Shown: positions 21,416 to 33,845, numbered from the stretch's first letter. The stretch is 64,000 nucleotides of DNA from Ascochyta rabiei (GCF_004011695.2 NC_082414.1:1674001-1738000), one strand, 5' to 3'. The notes: a model not told the origin generated them from the sequence alone. A program made the numbers and translations.

Positions 21416-22625
21416 TATAGCCTAGGAAAGTAAGACAACATACCTTAGCATGTTCTTTAAGCTTTTTTATCTGCTTAAGTCTAGCATAGTATAAGTAACA
21501 CAACTCTAATCTGTGCAGCATCTAAACTACACACTACAGTACTCCTAACCCCTAAAGATACAGATCTATAATAGTTAGTATTGTGTCTAATTCTTGTCTT
21601 ATGTAAGAGAAGCACACTATACTAGTAATAGAGACTAATTATTTATTAACTATAACGTAGTCTTTAGCAGCAGCGTATAAGGGTTAGTAGGCGTAATAGT
21701 TTACTATTAGAACCTGCAACATGCTGTACTACTAAGGAGCATAAGTCTTAATAGTCTAAATAGCGGTAGTGTAGTTAATTTAATTAGGTGTAGTGTCTAG
21801 GAACCTAAATTTGCTAAATAGCTTTCTTGTAATTAGGTACTCTAGTTCTAACCTAATGCTGTCTGCAAACCTTATGTTGTTACCTAGAACGTTCTCCTTT
21901 CTAAAGTGTTTAATTGTGTAATTAAGGATATTATACTGCTAGGTATATAATTAGTACTTAGTATAGCACACCTTAATAGTCTGTTAATACTTTATTAAAC
22001 TAACCTAGACCTTAAGAAAGTTATTAAATAACTAGCTAACGCTTTGTAGCGTCTAAAGGATCCTTTTAAACTTTGTCTTTGTTCTAACATATCTATGTTG
22101 TCTTAGTGTGCCAGTGTTAGCTCTATTATCGCTGTCTAACAAAGAATTAGAGCTGTCCTAAGGCGCAAGTTTAGTAGAATTATTAAGTTGTAGGGTTAGC
22201 AATAATATAGACTTACTAGCAGGGCTGTACTAAGGCAAAAATATATTAGTTAGCATGTTAGAGAGTGGGCTAGTAGGTGGTATCTTAACGCGTAGCAACA
22301 GCTAAGGACGCGCAGCTAGGTTTTCTAAGTTATACACAAATAACATCTTAGGGTCTTAGGACTAATTTAGGCATAAAACTAATATAATTTAATAGTGTTA
22401 GTAGTAACAACTATAGGGTAGAAGATTGCTGCTTACGCCTTACAAACGCAAAATTGCATCCTATATATTACTAAACTAAAAACTCTTAGACGCTCTGCAG
22501 AGCTTTGCCCTGCTCCGCCTCTACGTCCTCTAATTAGCTGCTAGAGTTTGCGTGACTTCGCTAGACCTTGCTAGAGTTAGCGTGACTTTGCTAGAGTTCA
22601 TTAGAGCTAGGTTAGACGCTAAGAA

Positions 22626-23059
22626 GCTCTGTGGGGCGGATGTGGATGAGATAAAGGTCAGGCCCCATGTTGAAAGTCTGGTCATAGCTGTACGGATACG
22701 TTCTGGCGTCACGCTTGACGCCCGTGCATTCACACTGAATTATTGCATAAATGGACCGCTAGTCAATTGACCCAATAATGTTGCAATTATATTATCAGGT
22801 TCCAGGGTTGCAAAGAACACGTAGAACAAGCGCGTGCGGGAACCGGAGGTTGTTGGCCAATGAAGGAGATCGGCTTGGCCCCACTTGATGTGACGCGCTT
22901 CTCCCATCCTTCGTACGACACTCTCACTACCACACACTCAGGTAACTCATCAAGCGACTCAGCTCTAAGTACATTTCATCTTCTTCCGTGCGTCTCCTGC
23001 ACGAATGTTGAAGGACCGGTACCAATGCACAGCTACAGCGGGACATCCTCAATCATCGT
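22626..23059. other. intergenic region
   Basis: Normal-composition DNA between the RIP block edge and the 3' end of the MFS gene. No gene recognised. Confidence 0.45.
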
Positions 23060-24988
23060 TCAGACTACAGTTTTCTCATCAACCCCATTACCTTGTCTGC
23101 TCAGACTCAGTTCGTGTACTCTCTCCAGGGGGTCTATATGAGTAATTTTCTTGTGGTACAGTTGTCTTGAAACGTGGTCGGTCAAATACTTGTCGAAGTC
23201 GCGCATGCACACGGAAGCAATGATAGCAAGCACGCCGATTGCAACGGCGAAGTAGTATACATAAGCGTACGACTTGGAGTATGCCTCACTGACGGCGATG
23301 TTCGTGGTACGAAGGAGTTCCGGTGTCATGCCCTCAATAGCAAGAAGGGCTGTTTGATTGGCGGCGGCAGCGGCTGTCATTAATGATTCAAGTTGAGACT
23401 CGGGCAGACCAGCGGCGAGAACCCGCTTTGGGACAATAGAGGCGATGTATCCAGGGACCTTGTTGGTGTATACTGCGATGAAGGCTGCGGTAAAGATGGA
23501 ACCGAAGATTGTACGAGAAGCTGAGATAACGGCTAAAGATTATCAGGAACAATCGACGAATACCGGACGTTGTTACACTTACAGAAAGCTACGCCAAGGT
23601 CTTCGTCCGCAACAACGTACTGAACGATGATGGCCGCAATAACTTCACCCCAACCGATGGTCCAGCCGGCGAGAAAGGAGAACGCAATCGCCATGGACTT
23701 ACGCTCGACGGTGATACTAGCCATTGCACCCAGAAAGGCTGTCATCCAGATGGAAGAGACGAGGATCTGGTACCTGATGTGGCCGATCCAGGACATGAAA
23801 GGGCCAAGGACTACGATACCTCCCCAGAGCCCAAATGCGGCTGTAGTGGAGAGCCAAGCAGATTCTTGCCACGAGCTGACGGTCGAGCCAAAGATGTAGG
23901 TAATCTGCTGCGGCCACATGACAAATAGTGCAATGTTGATGACACCGTATGTAGCCGAGATGATTTCCAGACAAGTAAATCCACGTAAATCGCGGAAGAA
24001 GCGCATCGGGACAATCGGCTGCTGAGGCGTGAGAAGAGTCTCGTAGAGAACAAAAGCCACAACTGCGACAGCGCCGGAAATCAGCAACCCCAAAATCTTC
24101 GGAGACGACCATGGCTGAGCCGGACCACCCCAAGAGATGCCAACCAGGAACAGGGCAAGACCGGCGATCAGGAGGATTACACCGACCCAGTCAACCTTCT
24201 TCAGCTCGGCGATTTTGCTAGACTTCTTGCCGTGCAGCTGAGTGTACGAAGGTGGATAATAAAACAGGAACCACAGTATAGTACCAGGTACTGCGTTGAT
24301 TAGTCGGCGTATCCACTTTCTGGAAGGTAGAAGGCTTACTCATGATGATGATGTAGATGTAAAAGATCCACCGCCAATTAGCCACCTGAACAAGTGCCAA
24401 CCCGATGTACGCACCGAAACCAGTAGCAACGACGTTCGGTAAAACGACGAGAGCAGTGCCGACGTACTTGTGCTTGTTGCTTACGAGCTCGCCAGCCAGT
24501 AGCGGATAGGCTGCTGGTACTCCAGATGCAACGCCCATTATGGCTTCAGCTGCGATCAGTGTCTCGATTGACTGAGCAGTTGCAGCTACAACACCACCGA
24601 TGATAGCCAGCACACAAGAACCCAGGGCAAAGTTTCGGCGTCCAAAGCGATCGCTGAGCCGACCAAATAGCAGAAGCGCAATTGGCTGCGCGGCACTCCA
24701 TACTGTGCTAACAAGAGCTACGTTGGCACTGGGGCCGATTTCTGGGTAAACGGCTGACATCAAAACAGCGGCAAGAGCCTGGAACTGGAAGTATGTTGCA
24801 ACGACGACGATTCCGGTGCCAACAAAGGATCCCACTATTCTGGGACTCAGAAAATAGCCCTTGTCTAATTTCGACGCGTCTGTCGCGAGGGCTTCGGACC
24901 GCAGTTTATATGCTTCATCAGAGTTGATAGAGTCGATTGTAGACACATTCTGATCAGAGGGCTTTTCCACTGACGGGGTGTCTACCAT
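23060..24988 (-). CDS. MFS transporter, TRI12/siderophore-pump type
   Basis: Major facilitator of the fungal TRI12 group (trichothecene and siderophore pumps, 14-TM architecture). Exon 1 (24988-24340) has a hydrophilic N-terminus, early TM segments and the motif GRLSDRFGRR between TM2 and TM3. Intron 1 is 24291-24339 (49 nt). Exon 2 (24290-23583) starts IPGTILWFLFYYPPS and carries most of the remaining TMs. Intron 2 is 23533-23582 (50 nt). Exon 3 (23532-23060) reads VISASRTIFGSIFTAAFIAV and ends in a polar tail. The product is 609 aa, normal for the family; both junctions restore frame. It is intact and lies about 430 bp from the RIP block. The substrate is unknown; a toxin, siderophore or drug are family possibilities. 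Confidence 0.92.
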
Positions 24989-26075
24989 CTTGTTTAGGTT
25001 TGGAACACTCGGCGATGAAAGTAGAGGATGAACGTAAAACTATAGGAAGGTAAAGGTAAGGCAAACGGAAGCGACAGGCCGCACACTAACTAGGTTTCTA
25101 CGTCGGTTTCTCGTTTTAATGATATGTCACCGACGGAACTCTACATTCGCAACCGCCGAACGACTTGTCGTGCCGCAGGCCTAGCCATTACGTGCCAACT
25201 GATGGGCCTTGAACCCCATGAGCTCCCTGGCACCACGACTCATGTTTGGTTCTTAGTACATTCCTCCTCGGATGGCTCAACGTGAGTTGGCCATTCCCTT
25301 TTGGCCATAGTTATATTAGAATACTTGTCAGGGTCAATACATCCTTCCCAAGATTGTCCTGACCGCTATCTCAACTCAGCTTCGCTGTCTCATCTCTATG
25401 CGACAGGTGCCTCAATCAGTAAGGATGAACGACAAGGGAGCCTCAACAGCTACATTCCACTAATGCGGCTGACGAAGTGTGGACGCACCCTAGCCTCCGA
25501 GTCAACTATTGACATCCGTAGCGCCTGCAGGGATTACCGAAATGGCAATGATTGGCGCGTGTAAAGTTGTGCCATGCATGTGCAGTAACCCAAGTGCTTA
25601 GCAGTTGCTGCATGAGGAGTTGAATAGAGAAATTCATATTGTCGATCGTGCAGATAATTCAACATTGGGCCAAGCTGCACAAAATCTGCGTGAAGGAGCA
25701 GACGTGCGGTGAGTGACAGTCAGGGTTTGCAAAATCCACATGGCTCCGTGTTGGAAGTGCGTGGGGGTGATGGACACAACAAGGCAAGGTCAAACCATGA
25801 TCATGTCCTTCGGTCCAAGATGTCCATGTGACCTCATTTTAGTTGTCTTGGGGTAGCAGATGGACCATAGATAAGCTACAGCAAACAATACGTTTTGGAG
25901 ATTAGCTGTACTGGTCCGGATGACTACAAGCGCAAAAAAATTTGGTCCTGTCTGAATGTGGTTCAATCTATCGTACAACGAGTATGCCGACCAATGTAGC
26001 TGATCCAAAACCATCGGCAGTCGCAGCCACCGCCTATCAGCTCATGCGCTTCTGAGCGTCTACACAGCCCGGAAA
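24989..26075. other. intergenic region
   Basis: About 1.1 kb upstream of the MFS gene. ORFs of 74-87 codons (25301-25564 plus, 25790-26014 minus) have no family features. Likely the MFS promoter plus the 3' region of the Pth11-like gene. Confidence 0.45.
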
Positions 26076-27346
26076 CTATCTCATGTTTACATCTTCATGA
26101 TTGATCTGAATCTGATGATTGATCTGAATTCCACTTGAATCCGTTCTTGGCTCTCTGCGAACGATCCGCTTGGTTGATCTGTCGTCACCTAGAGAGGAGC
26201 TACTATCAGCAAGGTCGCCGCCATAGATCCTTGTTTCAGGGCCTTTGCTAGGGCCCATGGTTCCCTTCTGAGTACCCTTGTTGCCCTTCTTCCCCTCTTC
26301 CAGTTCGAGATAGTTGTCACCAGCACTAGGATCAGTGATGCGCTTGCCATTGCTGCGTATGGTAGATCGCAGGCTGATAAGTTTATCAAGAAGAGGTCGT
26401 AGAGCGGGTAGGTTCGCAAGGACCACACCCAGACCAAGCTCTGCGTGGGCCCATGCTGCCACTGGCATGGCATGGTATAGGAAGTCTGTTGTGGCGCTGA
26501 GGTTCACGGTTACGGTGAGACGGACGATGGCTGCTGTAGAAGCGAAGATACCGAGACCGAGAAGTGCAATGATGGAGGATTTGACACGAATGTCGATTTG
26601 CACGTTCCACAGAAGAGGTATAGGACTAGGCGATCCCGTTGTGAGCTTCAAAGAACTGGAATCGGGGTAGAGAACAAGACTGAACGTACATCAATGCGCA
26701 GAACCAGTCCGAGAATATTGAGACTGCTGAAAGCGCAAAGCTAAATCCTGTGATATTGCTCTGTGCCTTGCAAAAGCCGCCTTCAACGGCCTCCCAGTTC
26801 ATCTGAATTGGTGTGCAGTGAAAAAATTCATAGATCGTGGTCGATGCCATGACGAGAAATACTGCAGCCATGATTGCATAGATTGACCACTGGTATATCT
26901 TTCTTTTGTCTGCAATGCGCAACAGTGTAAAGCAGATAGCCCATTTGACTGGAATTGCGGCTAAGCAAAACATTGTCTGCATGATGAACCACCACTAGAC
27001 GGATCAGAGACAAACTTCCGGTCGCGGCTGTTCAGGATGTACTTACAAACATGGCGGTCTCTCTCTGCTCTGTACTGAGCTCAGAGTCCATCTTTCCGCC
27101 ACCAGTGAATGCTATGCCCAGCATACCTATCGTTGATATGGTAAAAAGCGGCTACATCGACGTCAGTGCTCAGGTCCAGAGCTTTAAGAAGGGCTCACTC
27201 ACGATTGCTATGACCATTGACCAGTCATCCGGGCCCCATGCCTTCCGTGAAAGACGTACATAGAAACGTAGTACCCAAGTGATGATATCAAAAGGCAGTA
27301 GCACCAGGATTGCCAGCGCCAGCGACGGCGAAGTTGGGCCCGACAT
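26076..27346 (-). CDS. Pth11/SAT4-like rhodopsin-domain membrane protein
   Basis: Four exons assemble cleanly: 27346-27203, 27151-27047, 26994-26690 and 26625-26076, with three short GT-AG introns. The protein is 367 aa. It begins MSGPTSPSLALAILVLLPFD, has RFYVRLSRKAWGPDDWSMV after TM1, CKAQSNITG before a later TM, and SDWFCALIPIPLLWNVQIDI across the last junction. Seven hydrophobic segments fit the fungal SAT4/rhodopsin domain. The cytoplasmic tail (about 110 aa) is Ser/Lys-rich and ends with a short duplication (IQINHQIQINHED). The family includes Pth11, a surface-sensing receptor in Magnaporthe; this copy's ligand is unknown. Unlike the 7.3-8.6 kb paralogue, no frameshift is seen. Confidence 0.87.
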
Positions 27347-28298
27347 AATTGTCCGTTCACGGTTGCACGATATGCAACAATTTTATATCTCTCAAGCCAG
27401 TGCTCGAGAACACGCCGATTCACGAGACGTGCCATTGCCCGCGACCAAATGCTGGCCTCCCTTAGACAACGATTCGTGAGTGGCTGTGCCTCACCTGCAT
27501 GGAGTCAGAAACAGCAGTGAGTCTGATCCGCACCATTTCTGGCCGCTGAATGTCACACCTTCTTACATGGCCGTCTGTGTCGTCGCATCTAGTACTCGGC
27601 AAATAGCGATCGGCGTACGCTCAAGCATTAAAAATCCGTTGCTTTTTCGGCAATTTCGAACATGTGAAGCCAGCCGTATGGACCAAACCCTGCCATTGTG
27701 ATGATCTCGAGACAAACATTTACTATAGCACTTCTATTGCTTGCAGTTACGACTGAAAGAGTACCTGCTTGTCACTTGTGCGGCGTTTTAACCTATCTGG
27801 GCTTCGAGGCCCCCACACTAGACATTTCAAACCAGCCGCTCGGGCCGTGGCACAGCGACGGCTACCAGGGAACCCTTGTCCTTGTGTGTTTGTCTCAAAG
27901 GGTCTGGGTATGCAGATCTATGAACTTGGGGTAAGACTAACGACGTGGTTATGGAGGTCATGGAGCGTCGCATAATGATTGGTCTACGTGACTGATGTTG
28001 TCCCTTGGTAGTTGTCTAGATTGACAAAGAAAAGCAACTCCGCATTATTCCAATTAATTATTGCGCTTGGGATTGCGTGCTTTGCCCAATGGACATGTAC
28101 AGGGCTTGTTGGGCAGATATCTTGACTTGCATATCGGCGCATGAAGCACGCCGCATGATGGCATGGTAATCAGCTGCCACATAAATTAGCGCAGGAATCC
28201 GAGGAGAGCAAATTTCCATGGGGATTTGGATGCACGTTGAAAGATACTGAGTCGGGTATTCGAAGTTGCTATTCAGACCTACTTACGGTTAGATGCGT
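27347..28298. other. intergenic region
   Basis: About 950 bp between minus-strand genes. Plus-strand ORFs of 66-78 codons show no domain. It should include the Pth11-like promoter. Confidence 0.45.
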
Positions 28299-29263
28299 CT
28301 ACTGCGCCGTCAGACCACCGTCGACGTTCAACGTGATTCCCGTCACCCATTGCGCATCGTCACTAGCGAGATAAACTGCTGCCCTCGCATGATCTAGCGG
28401 ATGGCCGAAAATGCTCCTTGGAATGGCGGCCTTAACGCCCTCTGCCGCTTCAGAGAGTGCCCCACCCAGTGCATCATCGAGCATGGCTGTTTGAGAGACT
28501 GTGAAGTGATTAGCTGCTTCAAGCAAGAAATGATACAGAGAAAACCTACATCCAGGCGCAATGCTGTTTGCAACAATTCCCTTCTTGGCTACATCAAGGG
28601 CGATTGTCCTTGTCATGGCAGAGACTGCACCCTTGGATGCGGTGTACCCGGCTGTAACGTGTGAGTTTTGTGTAGAACAGGATTTCCGCCTGGAGGGTTG
28701 GACTCACTCAGACCTTGCATACCAACGTTGGACACCATGGAAGCGAAATTGACGATCCACCCGCGCATGCCGTTTGCACGTGGCTCCTGTCTCAGGAATT
28801 GCTGCACCGAGTACTTTGAGCCAAGGAACACGCCGCGTGCATTGATGCGCATGTGTGCGTCGAATGCATGCTCATCGACTTGGTCAATGGGCTGTGGGTT
28901 TCTGGCTTCGCTGCAGATGCCAGCGTTGTTCACGACACTACGACGAGTCAGTGTGGTTCTTTAAGGTGCTTCGAATGGGGCGGACACCTACATGTCGAGT
29001 TTGCCGTACATCTCCACGGTTTTTGCGATCAGGGTCTTCCAGCTCTCAGCCTTGCTAACATCAACTTCCACAAAGGTCGCTTTGCCGCCTTTTTGTAGGA
29101 TCCATTCGTGCGTAGCAACGTCTTCACCCTGTCCAAGAGGTCTGAGGTCGGCACAAACGAGAAGCGCGCCTTCCAAGAAGAACTGATTACAAATCTCCCT
29201 GCCGATGCCCTGAGAAGAGCCAGTAACTATTGCAACACGATCTTGCAAGCGCTGACCAGACAT
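28299..29263 (-). CDS. short-chain dehydrogenase/reductase (SDR)
   Basis: Classical SDR of 263 aa in four exons: 29263-28992, 28937-28708, 28651-28550 and 28486-28299. Every junction restores frame (DIVVNNAG, GLTGYTASKGAV, NSIAPGSMLDD). The N-terminus MSGQRLQDRVAIVTGSSQGI has the Rossmann TGxxxGxG motif. NNAG, the catalytic YxxxK (Tyr170-Lys174) and the C-terminal DDAQWVTGITLNVDGG are all present. NAD(P)(H)-dependent oxidation or reduction of an alcohol or ketone is expected; the substrate is unknown. It is divergent from the SDR at 29733, with about 470 bp between the starts, so the two may be co-regulated. Confidence 0.93.
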
Positions 29264-29732
29264 GGCGAGTTTTGTTCAAATAGAGGGTGAAACTGGTTGT
29301 GATGAGTTAGAGATTCACCTCTCGACTAGCAAGAATTTGTGGTGAGTGATTAGGCGAGTGATTGGAACGACATACTGCGCGATTTCATACGTTTCAAGTG
29401 ATGAGGCCGACCATGCTCCCATGTATCGTTTGCCGACACTATCTCAGAATTGGTGATCCCTTGCAGATCCCAGTTATACACGGAGACCCTGCGATGGAAG
29501 CGAAGGATTAGACCCACTGCCTGTGCACATGCTAGCAACCGTGCCGTTGGCGGCAACGGCCAAATGCCCGGTCGACCCACTATTATACGGGGCATTGAGG
29601 TGCGAGCATTTGATGGCAATGACCGTCTCAGCATTGCGCGGCTAAAGCGTGTCTTAATTAATCTTGAATCGGTCATGGTTGACTTCAGGGTACTTACGAC
29701 CAAGTTTGAAAATCTAACATCACAGAAGCAAC
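29264..29732. promoter_or_regulatory. shared divergent promoter region of two SDR genes
   Basis: The 469 bp between the two start codons is the only upstream DNA for both genes. No specific factor site is claimed. A plus ORF (29450-29749) crosses into the downstream gene in the wrong frame and is not credible. Confidence 0.55.
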
Positions 29733-30636
29733 ATGTCGCGACCCTTTGAAAACAAACTAGCTATCATCACTGGTGCCTCCAGAGGTTTGTTCAGCTCTTC
29801 CATGCTGCTTACAATACATGTTCTGACTGTTCGCATAAGGGCTCGGCGCAGCACTAGCCCGCCATCTCGCTGCCAGGGGCGCAAATGTAGTCATCAACTA
29901 CGCATCTGATGCCTCTACTGCTGCGGCGATGAACCTTGCAAAAGAAATCGAATCGCTACATCCTGTCAAGACTTTGCTGGCGCAAGTCGATATCACAACA
30001 GCCAACGGCCCGGAGAAGCTCATCCATTTAGCCCAGACAGCATTTATCAAAGATGGCAAGTTTCAAATTGACATCTTGATCAACAATGCAGGCGTCGTTA
30101 ACCCAGCGCCGATGGGTTCTGTTACACTGTCGGACTTCACCGCGACTTTCGACCTCAACGCCCGTGCCCCGCTTTTCGTGCTGCAAGCAGCGATTCCGTT
30201 CCTACCAACCGACCGAACAGGGCGTGTCATCAATGTTTCTAGCATAACAACATCGATGGGCTTTTGGTGGCAATCGTGCTACGCTGGCACCAAGGGAGCT
30301 CTTGAGGCCATGACTAGGGTATGGGCTCGCGAACTGGGTGAACGCTGCACAGTCAACAGCATTAATCCAGGCGCTATGGCGACGGGTATGTATACGGAGT
30401 TGCCGAAGGAGATGCTCGATAAGGTGTGGTCATTGAACTACATGGCACCACTCGCGGCGGCGAGAGAAGGTGTCGACTCGGAGGAGACTATAGCAGCTGT
30501 GAAGCCTATGGGTGGTAGGCCGGCATATTTGGAGGAGGTGGCTGGCATTGTTGGCTTATTGTGTATGCCTGAAGCCGGATGGATCACCGGCCAAGTCATC
30601 GGCAGCAACGGTGGCGGTGTGATGACGAAGGGATGA
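29733..30636 (+). CDS. short-chain dehydrogenase/reductase (SDR)
   Basis: Classical SDR of 282 aa. Exon 1 (29733-29784) encodes MSRPFENKLAIITGASR; a 55-nt intron (29785-29839, GTTTGT...ATAAG) joins to GLGAALARHLAARGANVVIN, completing TGASRGLG. NNAG occurs in ILINNAGVVNP. The active-site region is INVSSITTSMG with YAGTK (Tyr about residue 165). The C-terminus SGWITGQVIG-type segment (here AGWITGQVIGSNGG) is typical. The tail fits 3-oxoacyl-ACP-reductase-like or secondary-metabolite SDRs. The donor GTTTGT is unusual, but the frame and motif join leave little doubt. Confidence 0.93.
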
Positions 30637-31517
30637 TCGTCTCGTGTGCAGTCATATCACACTCACAGAATAGGAAGCACGATACACTTGTACTTATCTC
30701 GCACTCATTGTGCCGGACGGTTGGTATTCTTGTTTCGTTTGATTTGTGAGTCGATTGTTGACTTAGATGTATCTTGGCTGATGCCGCCGATACCTATAAT
30801 CCCAAGGCAACCTTTCAACCCGCACAAGGCATTCATTACTGAATCTGACCTGATTCAATATAACTGTTCCAAAAAACCAGTTGTACTAGGCCCAGACTCA
30901 ATTTACGGCCTGCTATGCACACCACTCTCACTTTAGTGGTATCTTTCAAATCACCAAGCTCGTGTTAGATCAGCAAACATCAGAACATCCTCAGAATCTA
31001 TAATTTTGTGCAAGTATGTGGAGTTGTTTAGAGAACATCCTAACTATCATATTCTCCAGTTGGTTCTGGCATTTCCCCACTCAACATGACCCTGGATTTT
31101 AAGCACTATTTTTCAAAATCTGGACGTGACTCATACGGCCTAGGAAATGTTTGTGACAGTAGCATTGTTCCGCGTTGCTCGTGCACTACCTTCTGCACCA
31201 GCTTCGGCGGATTTTATCAAGAATCATAGTCGCCAGAAACCTTTCGTCTCAATCAACAGATGTACTCCTTTGCAATTAAGTATCGCTCAAACTTCTCAAC
31301 ACTCCACCATCCTTGACCCGTCAACAACAGACCCATCTAAAAGACTCATGTTACTGGCTCCGGGCACTCGCAACTCTTTCAAACCAACAACCACTTCGAA
31401 TCCCATCCTCCAAAGCATCTCCCAAATCGTCCCACAATATCACAAGCACCCAAATCCCCCAAACCATCTCATCCCCCCAGCAAACTAAAGAAAAACCCAG
31501 CACACATCCGTCACACC
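30637..31517. other. intergenic region
   Basis: About 880 bp of 3' flank. A plus ORF near 31147-31488 is Pro/Ser/Thr-rich with no domain and is not called. Nothing else recognised. Confidence 0.4.
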
Positions 31518-31973
31518 TCACCACCAAACCTCCCTCCCAACCCGCTCACATTCCACCCTCCTCATCTCCCTCAGCCCTGCATCCAACGCATTCTCAAATC
31601 GCCTCGAGGGCGAAAGCTCAACGCCACCGACTCTCACATTCTCCAGCCCCCCGATCGAGGTTCTCAAGGAAGTCATCAACGGTGCAGAAGAGGTCTGCAT
31701 CGACCTATCAAGCGGTTTAGTGGGACTCCAGATCTGTGCCTCTCCACTGGTTCCCAGGACGCTAGGCGTGCTCGTCGTGCTCGTCGCTGCAGCTGTAGCC
31801 GAGCGCTGGACGTTGACATGTCTGGTGCCGTGCTGCTCTACGCCCGGAGTTTTCTTGGGGTCGCTGGGTGCAGTGGTGTTGCAGCTGGGCTGTTTGCACG
31901 TGGTGCGCTGAGAGGCAGATTGCGAGGAGAGGGTGCGCGCTAGTGCGATGCTGGCGAAGCCACCTGGTGCCAT
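31518..31973 (-). CDS. hypothetical small protein
   Basis: Open frame of 151 aa if started at MAPGGFASIALARTLSSQ (31973); the frame stays open upstream to 32138. The N-terminus is basic, Ser/Ala-rich and without acidic residues, so mitochondrial import is possible. The middle is Thr/Ser-rich and low complexity. The C-terminus (RFENALDAGLREMRRVECER) looks helical. No family recognised. Confidence 0.45.
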   Translation of the reverse strand: MAPGGFASIALARTLSSQSASQRTTCKQPSCNTTAPSDPKKTPGVEQHGTRHVNVQRSATAAATSTTSTPSVLGTSGEAQIWSPTKPLDRSMQTSSAPLMTSLRTSIGGLENVRVGGVELSPSRRFENALDAGLREMRRVECERVGREVWW

Positions 31974-32234
31974 TGTGGTTGAGGATGTGGAGGGGGATGC
32001 GAATCGACGTAGTTTGAGTGTAGAGGTGCAAAAGAGGAAAAGGGGAAGATTTATGATCTGGTAGTTTCTCGAAAGGGAAGATCTTCGTGGTTGTTCAGGC
32101 TCAACCTTGGGTGTGCGTGTGTGATGCTCCACTATCAAGTTCTACGGTTCGAGCATCAGTTCGCCAATCAAGCGTTGGATAATCGATATGAAATCCTCCA
32201 CAACTGCGTTAATCCTCCGTGCCGACAATAGACC

Positions 32235-33784
32235 CTAAATCCCAACAACACTCTGATTAAGCACTACGCGCCTCGGCGCCCGCCCGTCGTCCTTCACGAC
32301 CAGACCGGGCGCGACCACCACAGCGCCTCTGCCAGGAATTTCCCAGTCAAAACCCCACTCACTAGCTTGTCCACACAGCCAGATCCTACACTCCAAGGTC
32401 TCGCCTATGAGGCCCGCGAGATCGCTCTCCCGCTCCTGGTCGCCGAACGTCGGGTCTGCCCAGGGGAAGAAGGTGAGTGAGAAGTGCTCTGCTGCTTCGC
32501 GGATAGCGGAGCTGGTCTTGCGGCTCAGCGAGAGGGTGGAGAGATTGGAGAGCCGGGATTGCGAGGGGGTGGTGGGTGCGAGGGCGTTGTTGTGCATGTA
32601 GAGGTATATTGAGAGACGGCGGTGGAGAGCTTGTGCTGTGGCGACTTGAGCAGAGTCTGTGAGTTCGTCAGCTACCAGCACATTGCGTTTTGTCTAAACT
32701 ACTCACCAGAACCATGCGCTTTGAAGACGAGTGCAAGCTCATCTGGCCATAACGTCTGCTCGCCTCCTGTCTGTGGCCCTGTAATGCTGAGCACAAAGGC
32801 GACGAGGGCGTGTCTGAGTGCTACGGTCGGGCTGGAACAGTTTTGCAGCAGTTCCAGCATATCCACATCCTTTCCGAACGAGGCCAGATCCGAGTCCATG
32901 CTGGGCGTGATACTGGCGTGAACATTGCGATAGTACGTATCGACGTGTCGATGAACCTGGCCGTACAAACTAGCTACACGATTCTGGACGTCATGTTCAC
33001 TTGCCGATGGGGGCAGAAAGCCAGCCAGCGCATCTGAGTGTGCTTTCTGCGGTGTCGCCACTGGAACACGTGCAGGTACCGGCACCGGAGTGCGCATCTG
33101 GGTCTGCGACACCTGCACGTACGGACTGCCCGTTGCAGCGCTCTTCTGCACCATGACCAGCTCCGGGGATGAGTCGGCGTAGATGGGATATCCCGACGGA
33201 CATGTCTTTTGCACGAGCTTCCTGTCTCGTTTCTTGAACAGAAAGAAAGTGATGATGAACGCTGCCGCGGCACCAACTATGCAAGTTCCGATGGCGATAC
33301 CGACCACCGCACCCTTGCTCACTCCGTTGGCGTTGTTGCTCTTGCTGCTTGCCTGCGCCGACGGCACTACATCAGCCAGATCCACTGAGGTAGTCGGCGT
33401 TGGACTAGACGCGTAGGCAGTATTTGACGTAGTCTCGGTGAATACTGCGGTTGCAGCCAGTCTCGTGTTGGTATCCACAGACAAGACATAGGACGTCTGA
33501 GCAAATGCTGTCGGTTCTATACTATCAGTTTGCAAATCCGTTACAGACGCCAGAGTTTGCGCAAGCGTAGGTGCAAGCGTATTCTCGACCTCACACTCTC
33601 CTGGTCCGCAGTCCGGGCCTTGCGGGCTTCTCCGAACCTGATCCATTGAAATCCTCACAGCACGTGACAGCAGCAACTCAGGTTGAAAATAGGCGAAGAG
33701 AGAAAATAGAGCGTTGGAGAGGAGCCACGTCCACCTTATGTTCCCCACCCGCATCTCACCCTCGCACACGCTCAGCCGCAGCAA
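32235..33784 (-). CDS. single-pass membrane protein with Ser/Thr-rich ectodomain
   Basis: Two exons join: 33784-32707 and 32644-32235, across a 62-nt intron (GTGAGT...TCAAG) restoring KAHGSVATAQALHRRL. The protein is about 495 aa. Residues 50-150 are rich in Thr, Ser and Ala. A transmembrane helix follows (GAVVGIAIGTCIVGAAAAFI, then ITFFLF) with a stop-transfer KKRDRK. The cytoplasmic part of more than 300 aa is globular-looking and ends LNQSVVGI. This resembles fungal sensor-like or WSC-type layouts, but no cysteine-rich WSC domain is visible. The start is uncertain: the first Met lies before a weak hydrophobic stretch (WTWLLSNALFSLFAYF), and a short upstream exon ATGGCTGCG/GTAAGG near 33810 could supply another start. 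Function unknown. Confidence 0.65.
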
Positions 33785-33845
33785 CGCAGTGTAAGCCTTA
33801 CCGCAGCCATTTTCTGCAGGCTCGCACGATGCAGCCTATCACAGA

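Larger units (their letters stand above)
12405..22625. mobile_element. RIP-saturated repeat block, about 10.2 kb, left compartment
   Basis: From about 12.405 to 22.625 kb the base composition changes sharply. CTAG is very common, TCA/CCA/TGA/TGG almost vanish, and no normal ORF exists except low-complexity runs. Both edges carry the word ACTCTAGCAG in opposite orientation: CTCTAGCAAACTCTAGCAGC near 12430 and its reverse complement near 22540. Inside are minisatellites, a RecQ-like helicase fossil, an unidentified relic and a DUF6589-like relic. The opposed ends suggest one composite element, or two elements abutting at the hairpin near 18.68 kb. The element class is not identified, and no target duplication could be fixed by eye. 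RIP (C to T in duplicated DNA before meiosis) is an established process in ascomycetes; its operation here is inferred from composition. Confidence 0.85.

Noticed and set aside
31147..31720. Plus-strand ORFs of 113 and 135 codons
   Set aside because: Ser/Thr/Pro-rich, overlapping each other and antisense to another frame, no splice or domain support.
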